NCBI RefSeq assembly: GCF_017654505.1
Contig: NC_054537.1
Span: forward strand, 154,605-218,604
Direction of reading: 5' to 3'
DNA: 64,000 bases
Source of the DNA: Polyodon spathula
Taxonomy: Eukaryota; Chordata; Actinopteri; Acipenseriformes; Polyodontidae
Shown: piece after piece, positions 53,196 to 64,000 of the stretch
Layout of the letters: each line of letters starts with the position of its first letter
How positions within the stretch are numbered: position 1 is the first letter of the stretch
The notes under the pieces: model-generated
What the model was told of the DNA's origin: nothing
What the model saw: the letters and a program-made list of their open reading frames with translations, nothing else
Database searches by the model: none
Made by a program: the position numbers and the translations under genes

Positions 53196-55610
53196 ACGAA
53201 TACTTATTGTCTTGCCCCGATCATAAGAGGGTTTGATAAGGGAAAGAGACCCAGGTTAATGGATGAATTGTTTGACTGCAAAAGAATGGCCAACCTTTGG
53301 ACTGAAACAGTAACACAAATATACAAAGGAACAATGAAAAAGTTTGTGTTGGATTATATTGATATACACAGAGCTTTTTGTTTTTCTAAGGGTTAACTAG
53401 AAAAGAAAGTGCAGAGAGGGAGAGAGAGAGATAATGTAGAGATTGCTGCTACATTGACTGCTTGAAAAAACACTTAGGAAGAAAACAAATGTTTCTGGAG
53501 ATCAATAAATCTGAAACTAATTAAGTAAATCAACCTTGAAATATTTTATTAAAAATATTTTCATGAAGCAAGTTAAGTGTTTGTTTGTTTGTTTGTGAAT
53601 TTTATGTTTAAGACACGGGTGAATTTTATGAATCACCTATGAATACATATTTGAAACCACAGATCACATGAGAATGAAATAGGAATGTTGGCGCAAGGGA
53701 TTTTACAGTGCAGTATAGGACTGTAGGCTTGGTGGATAGTGGTGCTGGATAATCAGCAGTACTGATTATGGAAAGTTTTTAGAAACTTATTTTTCAAGAA
53801 TTAACAGATTTATTTGAAAACTTATTTTTCAAGAATTAACAGATTTATTTGTAAATTCTTGAAAATGCATGGTGTGATATTAATCAAACTAACATGTTTT
53901 TGAAAAGGGTTTTATAACTTGATTTAAAAAACAATAAAAACAGAGAAAGCAATCTGTTTGCTACAGGCACATAAACTAACACAGAGACACTAAATAACTT
54001 ACCTAATAGGCTACTGTTTTATCAGCTGCAAGAGGGTGGGTTATTGAATTGAAAATTGAATAAGCCAATACCAATAACTTATTTTATCACTGAGGGATAA
54101 TGTATACTAAATGGACCAGCAACTTAGTGTAAAATCTTTGGTTGACATTAGGCTGTCTGTGTTAGTATACTATCACCCTACAGGGGTTTCTCTGTCAATT
54201 ATAAGCACAAATCGAAGTAGTGCACAATTAGCATAGGACTAAGCCCCTACCTAAAGGGTTACAATTTCAAATTGGGGAACAAATGTTGCTTATGAAAAAA
54301 AAAAAAAAAAAAATGGGGGATGGCTAGGGTGCCAATTGGGAAAGTTCCATATGAAACTATGGACAAACTTGTGCAAATCAATAAAGACTGTATAAAAGAT
54401 ATTAACAAAGTTTTTTTTCGATTCTGGGTGATGTGCTCAGAAATAGCTGTTTTGTGATAAGACAAAAATAAACAGACTTTGCACTTAAAGACCAGTAGAG
54501 ATCTTGTAAATAAATAAGCTTACAAAGGCTTAAACAGATCACTGGATTTAAGAAGCGAGTATTATATTTCTCTGTTACAAACTGCTTTAATAGCCTATAC
54601 ATTCCCAGATGAAATAAAGAAAATTCAAGGAGAGAATAACCCCATTGAAGGTTTAAATGAAATCAGATGTTATCAAAAGAATTAATATTGCACTTGGTTT
54701 TTCTTCTAGGTTTGGAAAATAAATAATTCTGATGGAGATTCAAGTATTGGGACACAGGTGGAGACAACGGTGAAACAACTGATCATACAGCAGGGGCTGT
54801 GAATGGGATGAGACCATTGAAAACTGCTGTGCTACTGAAGAATATTGTCAGCTATACTGGACATTCATTTTGAAAAGAACGTGACATTTGAATGATTCAG
54901 TGTTGTATATGTCTAAAATGAATGAAGGGAAATTCATGTTAACATTATTTGTAATAGGTTAGCAGTAGAAGTGTTGTGCAAAATGATTATATTTGTGGGG
55001 GTATTGTATAGAGAATATCACAAGATATAATTAAGGTTTTTTATAACTGTATGAGAAAATAAACACTTACCTACTAATGTGTTACATATAGATAGTTAAG
55101 CATTCACACTCTATTTTAGTACTTGTTCAATGTATAGTGATCATTTTTAAGTCATAGTTTTAGTTTGTAATCAATCTTACGTGCATTTTAAGATTGAGAT
55201 GGTCGAGCTAGAATATTGGATTGTAGAATGATGGAATTTTACATATGCAAGTTAAAAATAACAATGATTCACCTAAATTTGTAAGGTCAGAGCAACATAC
55301 CAATATCCAGAATTGGCTTCAAAGAGAAATAGGTAGTACAATAAAAGATTACAAAGAGGCGAAGGCAAGGTAGATACCTACACATAATGGAGAGACTTAG
55401 AATGAAGGAACACGCTTCACTATAATATATTATACAAACACATTACTTGATGTGACTACTCAGAACCAGCGAAGAGGACATCTGAGGGCTCGGGATCACG
55501 TGAGCAACTTGGTTGTAGCGGGTCACCCCCCTCCATCTTATATTCTAAAAGTAGGGTATGTTGGAAAACATGGATCGAGAATTGATTAGCAGTTTGCTAC
55601 GCATGTGGAC

Positions 55611-56145
55611 TGGCAGAGCTATACTGGTGTTCTTTTCTGAAAAGAGACTAATATTGCAGATAGCAGACTGTTTGGTTCAAATTGCATGTACTGCTAACCA
55701 TTGATAGAGACATTGCGTCTACAAGCTCTTGCCCAACATTGACTGCAAGCTAATGAGATAACAATGCTGTGCTAGAAGGGAACAGGCTCTAAAGACTTCA
55801 GAGAGATCGAAAGAGATAATGCCACTAGGATCAAAGGGGGTCGCAAGAAGATAACAAAAGGCAGATGCACTGAGTTCAGAGGTTGTCACACACTACACAC
55901 ACACACACACAATAAATTAAATTACCTTTGCAATTGGTTAATGTCAGAGAAAGGGGAGGTGGACCATCTATACAGAAGGGTATTTAATGTCATGCAAACA
56001 TTGTAATGATGAGTATTCTGTTTGTCCTGTACCTGGAACCAGACTCCCTGCATATTTCAATAAACCTGGCAACTGATTGAAGAAAAGGACTCTGTGCATT
56101 TTCTTGAATCTACTTAATCACCATCATTTTTTTAAAGTTACTTCA
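55611..56145 (+). repeat. 3' LTR
   Basis: Same start and end as the 5' LTR; about 90-95% alike over the shared parts, with a short CA run and an internal deletion. The level of divergence suggests an old insertion. Confidence 0.85.
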
Positions 56146-57274
56146 GTGCCCCATAGGTAAATATCCATGGGGACTACAAACTCGAGAGTGGTCTTGTATG
56201 AAGAAGCAGTTTTGTATCTTTGCAAAGACTGGATTGGATGTTCGTAGACAAACTTACAATTGTTTACATTTGGTGAATAGAAGATTGCATGCAGTTTGGG
56301 AACATCTCCCCCTGTCGGTTGCTTATGGTGTTTATGGCAGATTATGTAATGGGTTCCTCCATGGCCCATATATTTGCATATTACCCATAATTGTATAGTT
56401 AGTGATTTGTTCTACTTAACTGTAAAGCTAATTATGTTTAAATTACTTTTATTTTTTTAATAATTAACATTGTATAAAACATTGAACTTATAATTGCCAA
56501 TTTACATTTTGGTGACATTATAATAGTTTTACTGATATTAATATATGTCTTTTAAAGAAGACAAACCACAATGACGCTTTCAGCTAGTTCTAGCAGTTAT
56601 AAAAAGTTGTTGCATATATCCCAGTGAGCCATAACTGTAAATGTACTGATTTCTGGTATTTAACTGGAAAGCTAATCACATTTCAAATAAAAATATATTA
56701 TTTTTTAATAATTTAAATGGTATAAAATATTAACCCATATTAAGCCCAATTACCAGTTTAGCAACAATGTAATAATTTGTACTCATTTTAATAAATAACA
56801 TAATGAAAAGTAACCACAGGTAGGCTTGTGACTAGTTGAATGAGTTATAAATACCTATGGATATCTTTATATAATATAGCAAGAGCTCGGTGGCTTGAGC
56901 TAGATAATTGGCAAGGTGAAGATTAAGTGACTCTGGTGGATGAGATGAAGGCGAGTGAGGTGGTGGAGGAAGATCTCTGAAGGGGGGGCTGGAAGGAAGA
57001 GCCCTGAAGGGGGGGCTGGAGGAGGATCCCTGGGGGGGGGGGGCTGGAAGAGGAGGAGGAGGAGGGGAAGAACCTGGAGAGGGGCGCGGAGGACAAAGAG
57101 GGGCAAAGACGAGCCACTGGCATCAGAAAGATCGGCCGTTTTGACGCCTGTGGCTCGTCCTTCACCCTCCATGCCCCTCCCCAGCAGACATGGAGACTCT
57201 TGACATTTGACCCATCACACCTTGAACTGTGAGCCTTGACATTTCACCTATAACAGCTTCAATATTTTTATTAG
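56146..57274. other. Non-coding spacer with a purine-rich block
   Basis: AT-rich to 56880. At 56945-57110 the plus strand is nearly all purine, with a run of 12 G at 57034-57045 and several G7 runs. A weak resemblance to repetitive gag linkers exists on the minus strand (Pro-rich), not enough for a call. Confidence 0.5.
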
Positions 57275-57401
57275 GGTGAGATAGGAACTTTGTTTCCCTG
57301 AGAACCCTACACTTAGTTGGTTTTCCAGGGAAAGAAGGGTTGGGTTAGGGGTTAGGGTCAGGGTCAGGGTCTCCTTCTATTGTATCTTGGAGTTCCTAAT
57401 G

Positions 57402-57436
57402 TTTAGGGTTAGGGGTTAGGGGTTAGGGTTAGGTAG
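57402..57436. repeat. TTAGGG-type repeats at the PLE-2 3' end
   Basis: TTAGGG and TTAGGGG variants; a second cluster with TCAGGG variants lies at 57340-57372. On the PLE sense strand both read CCCTAA. Confidence 0.85.
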
Positions 57437-57559
57437 GAACTGTGTTTCCCTGAGAACCCCACACTTGGTTGGTTTTCCAAGGAAAGAAAGGTGCACGGGC
57501 CATCTGACTATTTTTGGATTTATTGTTTTGTTTTTTTTGTTTGTTTCAAATCTCTTTTT

Positions 57560-58015
57560 CTAGTGTAGTTCTATCGTGGAGTTCCTAATCTTTAGGCTCA
57601 GTGGGAAAGCAGTTTGTAGTTTGTTGATCCAGTCTTTTTCTCTCCATTTCCTTTCTACGATGGTCCAGTTCTGGTTCCTCTCCAGCTCTGTAATTCTCAG
57701 AGATTCCAAGTTGTGTTGTAGAAAGTGTGCTACTAGAGGTGTTTGCGATTCTTTTTTGTGTTTGATATTATAGATGTGTTGTGTTAGTCTTACTCGGATA
57801 GTGTTGCCTGTTTCTCCAATGTAAATAATTTTGCATGTAGAGCATTGTATCGCATTGATGCAGTTACTGCTGTTTTCTGTAAAGGTTTGTGGAATGTTGT
57901 ATGTGGTGCTTGTGGTTTTGTTCTGGAGTGTGGTAAGTTGTTTGAAGTGTCGTGGTGCTTTTGTTGGTTTGCGATTAAGTGCAGGCAGTTTACTGGACAC
58001 TAAGTAATTGTTCAA
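57560..58015 (-). CDS. PLE-2 ORF2 C-terminus: GIY-YIG endonuclease domain
   Basis: Partial, 151 residues in this frame. A cysteine motif (NCINAIQCSTC, C52, C58, C61) precedes KIIYIGETG (Y65, G67), followed by RVRLTQH with the conserved Arg and KWREKDWINKL with the likely metal-binding Glu at 126. This arrangement, a Cys motif in front of GIY-YIG, is typical of the vertebrate Neptune-like PLEs. The domain would cut target DNA for insertion. It appears intact, but the frame upstream is broken at about 58040, so the whole ORF is a pseudogene here. Confidence 0.8.
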   Translation of the reverse strand: MNNYLVSSKLPALNRKPTKAPRHFKQLTTLQNKTTSTTYNIPQTFTENSSNCINAIQCSTCKIIYIGETGNTIRVRLTQHIYNIKHKKESQTPLVAHFLQHNLESLRITELERNQNWTIVERKWREKDWINKLQTAFPLSLKIRNSTIELH

Positions 58016-58500
58016 GTTTTTTTGTTTTTTCTGTAGGCTTGTCTACCCTGTAAGAAAGTTGGTGTCTTGTAATTTGTTGATTAGATTTTGCTTGACCTGT
58101 GAGTTAGCTGCAACACTAAAATGTGAGTAGGTAGTTATAAGTGGAATAATCTTTTTGTTGTCTCTAGGCTTTTGTTCTAGGAAGGTTTTCCTTATTCCTC
58201 TGAGGAAGGAACGGGAGTACCCCCTTTGCCTGAGTGCTGTGAATAAGGTTTTAGTAGCTGCCTGGAAGTCAGTAGGTTGTGTGCAAATTCTGTGGAATCT
58301 GAGAAGTTGTGATTTGATTAAACCTCTAAAAGTGTGTTTAGGGTGGTAGCTTGTTTTGTGTAGTAAAGTGTGTGTGTGTGTCAGTTTCTTTAAAATATAC
58401 TTTGGTGTCTAGCTGGTGTGTTTGTGAAAAATGTGTTCCTTTGTAAGTGGTCGTGTCTAAAAAGTTTACTTCGCTGCTATGTGTGGTGTATTTCACTTTG
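58016..58500 (-). pseudogene. PLE-2 ORF2: end of the reverse transcriptase
   Basis: On the minus strand 58338-58500 reads SEVNFLDTTTYKG, LDTKVYFKETDTH and, further on, TFRGLIKSQLLRFHRI and YSRSFLRGIRKTFL, the thumb-side region of PLE reverse transcriptases. A stop and an indel at 58035-58045 separate it from the GIY-YIG frame. The catalytic core would be inside the adjacent gap. Confidence 0.75.
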
Positions 58501-59000
58501 NNNNNNNNNNNNNNNNNNNNNNNNNNNNNNNNNNNNNNNNNNNNNNNNNNNNNNNNNNNNNNNNNNNNNNNNNNNNNNNNNNNNNNNNNNNNNNNNNNNN
58601 NNNNNNNNNNNNNNNNNNNNNNNNNNNNNNNNNNNNNNNNNNNNNNNNNNNNNNNNNNNNNNNNNNNNNNNNNNNNNNNNNNNNNNNNNNNNNNNNNNNN
58701 NNNNNNNNNNNNNNNNNNNNNNNNNNNNNNNNNNNNNNNNNNNNNNNNNNNNNNNNNNNNNNNNNNNNNNNNNNNNNNNNNNNNNNNNNNNNNNNNNNNN
58801 NNNNNNNNNNNNNNNNNNNNNNNNNNNNNNNNNNNNNNNNNNNNNNNNNNNNNNNNNNNNNNNNNNNNNNNNNNNNNNNNNNNNNNNNNNNNNNNNNNNN
58901 NNNNNNNNNNNNNNNNNNNNNNNNNNNNNNNNNNNNNNNNNNNNNNNNNNNNNNNNNNNNNNNNNNNNNNNNNNNNNNNNNNNNNNNNNNNNNNNNNNNN
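58501..59000. other. Assembly gap (500 N)
   Basis: Exactly 500 undetermined bases. It interrupts PLE-2, suggesting the assembler failed in repeats. Confidence 1.
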
Positions 59001-59854
59001 TAACAATATAACAGACAAGTGAAGGATATTCAGAGAACACAGTGGAAATTGGAGAGATTGCTGATGGCATGTATTGATGTATCTGTTTTAAAGCTTCAAT
59101 TAATTTGAAAAGCCACAACGAATGAATTCCTCTTCTTCAAATGATTCCTAAACAATGCTTTACTATGTGTGCTGATAGTCCGTGCCTTCACTATTGAATC
59201 AGGGCTTAAACAGGTCTGATGAATAACTGACACGCCTCGCAGTCTGGTGCCTTGCCAGGGCCATCCATCAATTACCTCATTCTAATTACAGCACAAAGCA
59301 GTTATGCAAAACAAGTAACACTGCGTAATGCTTGCTTAATGATAGAGCTAACAGGAGAATAAGCAATAGCATGCAGACTGCATGCACACTGAATGAGATT
59401 AGCAAGCAAGTCCAGGCTGGGACTAGGCAATGCTCACACTTTTAACACTGTGTAAAATATATTACTAATAACTGAACTGTGCCAACAATTTGTAAATAAA
59501 TGCAACGTCAGAAAGTGTTGCTACTTGTGTGGGAATATCTTAGAAAGACCAACTTCAGAGAATAACATACAGGTGGAAGCGGATATGAAAGTCAGCAGCT
59601 CCACATGCGATTGTTTCCCTTATTATTTAAAAGTGTTTGATATCATTAGTTAAGTTGCTCCCATATAGACAGGGAGAGTAGGTGGGACTGACAGAACAGA
59701 AAGGTTACAACATTGTCACGTTGTCTAAAACAATACTGGAAGCAAGGCTTTGAGCACTGGAGTGCTATTCTGAAGTTGAACAGTGTTACAAGAATCAATC
59801 TGAAAAGTAAAAAAAAAAAAACATGAACTAACACCTCAAAATATTTCTTAGCTA
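59001..59854. other. Non-coding spacer
   Basis: No recognisable gene or element; no continuation of PLE-2 detected. Confidence 0.55.
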
Positions 59855-62590
59855 ACATGGTCCTTAATCCACAGGAACAGTTGTATTTCAGGGACTACCA
59901 CAGATCCCTGAGGAGAGTAAGAGGGCTGTCTACTGCTTTTGAGGGGCTGCACACTGGGAAGGCTCCCAGCTTTGACAGGCTGCCTGTAGAGTTTTTTAAG
60001 GCATTCTGGGGGGAAGCTGGGAGAGGATCTCCAGCAGGTACTGGAGGAGAGTGTAAGAGAGGGTGAGCTGCCTCCGAGCTGCCGGCGAGCTGTTCTGACT
60101 TTGCTGCCCAAGAAGGGGGACCTATGCTTTATTAAAAACTGGAGGCCAGTTAGCCTCCTGTGTACAGACTATAAGATTTGTTTGAAAGCAGTGGCCAATA
60201 GGGGGAAATAGTGCACCATGACCAAACATATGGTTGGGTTTGATGCTGGGATTGTAACTCTGGATCAGGAGAAGGCTTTTGATCGGGTAGATCATGACTG
60301 TCTTCACAGAACCCTAGGAGCTTTTGACTGGGTAGATCATGTTCCGTTTTTAAATCCCAAATTGCGCTCTTTTATAACAACATTTTACCCGTATCGGGGA
60401 TTGTGACGAAGTGCCCGCTCCTCTGTGTATTTTCTGTTATATGTTGCGTGGGGTGTGTTAAATGTTGGCGTATAGTCATTGGTACACAGGATATAAACGG
60501 GTCTGTGTAACACAAGTGTTTAAAATGTATATTTGGATTTAGGCACGAGGACTGCACAGTACTTCATGTGCAAGTAAAATATAACATGTGAGCACGGGGA
60601 ATTGCACTTTATTAATTCATGTGCAGTTGTACCGAGACTCCAATTGAATGATTGATTAGCAGTCGAGTCTTGGTACAGCTGCATAAAAGCAGCATGTTTT
60701 CACATACTTGGGGTTGTGTGTTCGGTGAGTGGAGAACGGGATTGGAGATGGAGGTAATGAGAATAAATAATAAAATAATAATCGTTAAAGAAGCTCACCA
60801 TGTTTTGTTTAGTGATAGTCCATTTTGTTTACCTCTTTTGTTTTGACGAATGTGCCGTGTCCTTGTGTTTTTGTTTGTTACCACCGTTTATTTTCTGTTC
60901 TATTTATTTATTAAATGCTGAGGAAAGCATTCGCTCAGCTTCACCAAACTCTCTCTCTGTTTATTTTCCTTTTTCTGGTCGGACGTCTCCCACTCCGGCC
61001 GTCTTTGTGACAGGGATGTTGCATTCATTATCCATTGAGCCTCTCGTTCACAGACTGCAAACAGTATTAACTGGAGTGGTGGTTCCCCATTGCCCTATGG
61101 AACCAGTGAGAGTGATCGTGTATGCTGATGACATCACCATGATGTGCAGGAGCTGTGGCACTGACAGGAGGCCTACCAGAGGGCCTCTTCTGCCAGAATA
61201 AACTAGGACAAGAGCAGCATCACACTGCTGGGCCGCTGACAGGGACAGGCGTCCCGTGTCATGCTGGGTGTGGCAGTGGAGACGCTGGACAGTGAAGCTC
61301 CTTGGTGTCTTCATAGGAACAGACAAAGCAGCCTCTTTGCAAAACTGGGAGGGGGTAATTGAGAAGGTAAGAAATAGGCTGCAAAGGTGGCGCTGGCTGC
61401 TCCCTCAGCTCTTTATAGAGGGAGGACATTGATTATTAATAATATAGTGGCTACCATGCTGTGGCACCACGTGGCCTGTGTGGAGCCTCCAGAACTGCTG
61501 TTAAAAGAAATCCAAAGTGAATTGCTGCGATTCTTTTGGGAAGGGCTGCACTGGCTCCGGCAGGTGGTACTGTATTCATCCAGGGAACAGGTGGGGGGGG
61601 GCAGGGCTTGATTGATCTGGCCAGCAGAGTGGCAGCATTTAGGCTGCAGGCCCTGCAAAAACTTATTTTTTTCTCCAGAGCCACTGAATTGGAGGCCTTT
61701 GGCCTTTGCCTTTCTGCAGAGTGTGGGGGGGCTGGGATATGAGAAGCACATTTTTTTAATAGACGTAAGTCTAGATATATCCCAGCTCCCACAGTTCTAT
61801 AGTAGGCTTGAAGCCTGTTTAAAATAGAGCGGGCTGTGCAGACAGACAGCATGTACTGGTGCCTGGAGGAAACCCTGATTAGCAATCCAGCCCTGAAGCT
61901 GTAGGTGATGGACTCACTAAGCTTTGTTTTCAGGCTGGTGAGGTCAGGAGTAACAAAACTGCGAGATCTGCGGGGTCCTGGGGTGGTGGGCTGGAGTAGT
62001 CCAGAGGAAGTGGCAGCAAAGCTGGGGCTGCGCTCAATGAGGGTAGCTGGGGTATTTATTGAGCAGCTCTGATCGGCACTGCCAGCCCGGGCTGAAAAGA
62101 GGCTTGATGTAGCGGAGCTGAGTGCTAATGTGATAGAGGAACCGTTCCCCTGAATAATAGTGTCCCTGAAAATAAGCACTCAGTCCAGGCCAGGAGCACT
62201 GTTAGACCCTCCCAAGCTACAAGCGCTTGGGGGTGGGAGAAGAGGTGCGGTCGGCCTGGAGAGCGTTATATAAACCCTGATTCCAAGAGATCTGGAGACG
62301 TACAGAGGAGAATTATACATACTGTCATTGCCGTCTATTTATTCATTTCTGTAATGAATCCAGAAACTACAGCCTGTTGTCCTTTTCATGCTGAGAGGGG
62401 AACTGTGTTTCACACTTTATGACCTGAACCTGACTGCAACTGTTTAGACTTCTGAGCTTTTTATTCCAAAGACTCTCTCTGATTTTTAGTAAAGAAGTTT
62501 TTATTATGGAGTTAAAAATAAAAAGAACAGGAGATTTAGATGATATATTTATACTCTTGGCCACAAGGATAAGATTGGAACATCTGGAAA
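59855..62590 (+). pseudogene. L1-Tx1 LINE ORF2 relic, split by a solo LTR
   Basis: Plus-strand pieces in several frames match the Tx1-like L1 reverse transcriptase: GLHTGKAPSFDRLPVEFF (59946-60000), LPKKGD and KNWRPVSLLCTDYKI (60105-60180), LDQEKAFDRVDHDCLH (60260-60310), then after the LTR MLHSLSIEPLVHRL (61018) and VYADDITMM (61120-61145), the RT active site. Downstream are LQRWRWLLPQL, VATMLWHHV and FFWEGLHWLR (61380-61560) and a cysteine region, SVMNPETTACCPF and ETVFH-like, at 62345-62415. Many stops and indels; the segment between about 60400 and 61013 is foreign. No polyA tail was found. Old and inactive. Confidence 0.85.
60402..61012 (+). mobile_element. Solo LTR inserted in the L1-Tx1 relic
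   Basis: A 611-bp block starts TGTGACGAAG and ends CTTTGTGACA, with the duplication GGGAT at 60397-60401 and 61013-61017. A TATAAA-like box lies near 60490 and polyadenylation-type AATAAA signals near 60763. L1-Tx1 sequence resumes directly after. It differs from the other two solo LTRs except for the TGTGA start. Confidence 0.8.
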
Positions 62591-62917
62591 ATGATGAATA
62601 ATATAGACAAATGTGAAATTTTATGGTGTGTGGATAATGCTTTATGTGAACTAAATGATGATAATGATTTAAATATATTTTTTTTTTAAATATGTTAATT
62701 CTGTGATTATTTTTTGTTTGTTTTTTAGGGTTTTAGTGTTGACGTGCTGGGGAGGCTAACACTGACCCCAGAGCCAGTAAAAGTCTTTGCCCCCCCCACC
62801 CCTCTCTGTCTCTGTCACTATCTCTCTGTCCCCCCTCTCTCTTTCTCTCTTGGTCTCCCCCCTCCCTCTCGCTCTGTCTCTGTCATTATCTTTCTATCTA
62901 CCCCTCTCTCTCCCCCC

Positions 62918-62950
<33 letters not shown>

Positions 62951-63520
62951 CTCCCTCTCTCTCTCCCTCTCCCTTTCTCTCTGCCCCCCTCTCTTGTAGC
63001 AGATAAGATGATTTCACTGTTGATGGATATTGCTGTATTGTTGCCCAGGGCACTACTGACATTTGTCATGGAGCTTGCGTAAAGTGTTTTGAGCAGTGGC
63101 ACCACTGATGATAAAGGATTTTTGGAAACAATAATTCAAATCTTAGAGAGCAATTGTTAAGGTCAATATGACCTCCATGCTGGGAGCTACTCAGGGCAAG
63201 AAGCTCTTTACTCTTACAACTAATACTTTTAATTGTTTGAGGGAGTTGATGTAGACAGGGGGTTGAAACTCATGCTGAGTTGTTGGAATAGGTATTGTTT
63301 TTTTATATACCTTCAGGTAAAGCAACAAAAAAAAAAAAAAAGATATGAGCAATTTGGACTTTTAATATATACAATATGTAAGAAGTTAAAAAAAAACAGC
63401 TTATCTCAAGACAAGTGTCTATATTAAAACTCTATTATAATAATTAAAAAAAAATAATTTAAACAAACCACAAAAACATCATGTGCAGGGCCTCGGACCT
63501 ACCACAGCACCTTAACAGAG
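62591..63520. other. Non-coding spacer with a pyrimidine-rich tract
   Basis: 62790-62997 is an almost pure C/T low-complexity region with a TCTC run. The apparent open frames on both strands there are composition artefacts. Confidence 0.7.
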
Positions 63521-64000
63521 CATAACCCTAACCCTAACCCTAACCCTAACCTAGACATTGTCGATACAAAACATAATTTGTCTCGTTTATGTTCCGTATT
63601 GGGATTGGGATGAACATAACCCTGCGTGAGTGTTTATGTCCTATTGGGATTTGGAGCAACATTGTGATGAACCCTAACCCTAACCCTAACCCTAACCCTA
63701 ACCCTAACCCTACCACAGCACTAACGTAGTGGGATAAATGGTGTGTCGTGTAATTGTGGCGTTTACCCTAACCCTAACCCTAACCCTAACCCTACCCCTA
63801 ACCCTAACCCTAACACTAACACTAACCCTTACCCTTACCATAACCCTAACCCCTTCTAAACATACTTTGTCACCGAATGGTGTGTCGTAACCAGGGATTG
63901 TGTCGTGTTATTGGTCATAGGGATGGGATTGGGGATTGGGACATAACTAAACCCTACAACTTGGGCAGGCATACACTCTAACCTATTGTGTAACCCTAAA
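63521..64000. repeat. CCCTAA telomere-like arrays, interrupted
   Basis: Blocks of (CCCTAA)n on the plus strand at about 63521-63551, 63670-63712 and 63765-63852, and a single unit at the window end, separated by unique-looking 60-120 bp pieces. Variants such as CCCTTA and CACTAA occur. This may be subtelomeric or interstitial; the G-rich strand points left. Confidence 0.9.

Larger units (their letters stand above)
51131..56145 (+). mobile_element. LTR retroelement without coding capacity
   Basis: Two direct LTRs (51131-51861 and 55611-56145) begin TGGCAGAG and end TTACTTCA. A TGG-starting primer-binding-site candidate follows the 5' LTR at 51863. The 3.75-kb interior has no open frame resembling gag, pol or env; it is AT-rich with several local duplications. 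I see no clear target duplication (GTGCC follows the 3' LTR, no match before the 5' LTR). It is a nonautonomous or fully decayed element, retroviral or Ty3/Gypsy in origin. Confidence 0.75.
57275..58500 (-). mobile_element. Second Penelope-like element (PLE-2), cut by the assembly gap
   Basis: From the gap downward on the minus strand: end of the reverse transcriptase, linker, complete GIY-YIG domain, stop at 57560 and a 3' region. The 3' region shares with PLE-1 the block 'tttccctgagaaccc' and 'ggaaagaaaggtgcacgggc' and runs into CCCTAA-type repeats (sense). The 3' terminal block appears twice, at 57283-57330 and 57434-57500. The gap hides the RT core. Confidence 0.8.

Noticed and set aside
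56900..57203. Proline-rich or glycine-rich protein
   Set aside because: Driven by G and purine runs; frames open on both strands by composition.
62744..63105. Ser/Leu- or Arg/Glu-rich proteins
   Set aside because: Low-complexity CT tract; both strands open by composition.
63521..64000. True chromosome end
   Set aside because: Blocks are short, variant-rich and interrupted, and CCCTAA on the plus strand would mark a left end, not a right end; the window simply stops here.

Overview
This window is eukaryotic and almost certainly from a fish genome. It contains no recognisable host protein-coding gene, tRNA or rRNA. It is a dense mosaic of transposable elements, minisatellites and telomere-like (TTAGGG/CCCTAA) blocks, with two assembly gaps of exactly 500 N (14001-14500, 58501-59000). 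Vertebrate-type CR1 LINEs, including near-intact copies, dominate. With L2, L1-Tx1, Penelope-like, Tc1/IS630-type and SINE sequences alongside, this suggests a non-teleost ray-finned fish. The sturgeon/paddlefish lineage is my best guess, from recall of the CR1 3' end, not proven here.

Layout. 1-5022: an L2 3' end with an ATT microsatellite, then an old CR1 (minus) holding a second CR1, a solo LTR and an unclassified insertion. 6456-8625: an intron-containing IS630/Tc1-type DNA transposon with TA duplication. 8.9-9.4 kb: a 39-bp minisatellite. 11.6-13.5 kb: two CR1 pieces in opposite orientation inside a perfect 128-bp inverted repeat. 16.5-22 kb: 49-bp and 71-bp minisatellites. 24.4-26.75 kb: a CR1 whose 5' half is inverted (twin priming). 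26.8-30.7 kb: two SINEs, a solo LTR, 42-bp and 31-bp minisatellites and a possible gag linker.

34-46.6 kb is the most interesting block: one Penelope-like element (PLE, minus) split by two nearly identical young CR1s (35161-39518 and 39987-44816). Both kinds of element encode an SGNH-hydrolase-like ORF1 followed by a reverse-transcriptase ORF2. At the ORF1/ORF2 junction the PLE and the CR1s share the same 14 nt, AGCATTTAAACTAG, which contains a U-UUA-AAC slippery heptamer and the ORF1 stop. In the PLE, ORF2 lies in the -1 frame. In the intact CR1, ORF2 lies in the same frame behind the UAG and has no methionine for its first 162 residues. The CR1 5' UTRs carry tandem ~271-293 bp monomers whose number differs between copies.

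47-64 kb: more minisatellites, a dead Tc1, a 5-kb LTR element with no coding capacity, a second PLE with a complete GIY-YIG domain, an L1-Tx1 relic split by a solo LTR, and CCCTAA arrays to the window end. Both PLE copies end, in sense orientation, in CCCTAA-type repeats. The elements are parasites and relics; order of nesting gives relative age (PLE older than the two young CR1s; L1-Tx1 older than its solo LTR).
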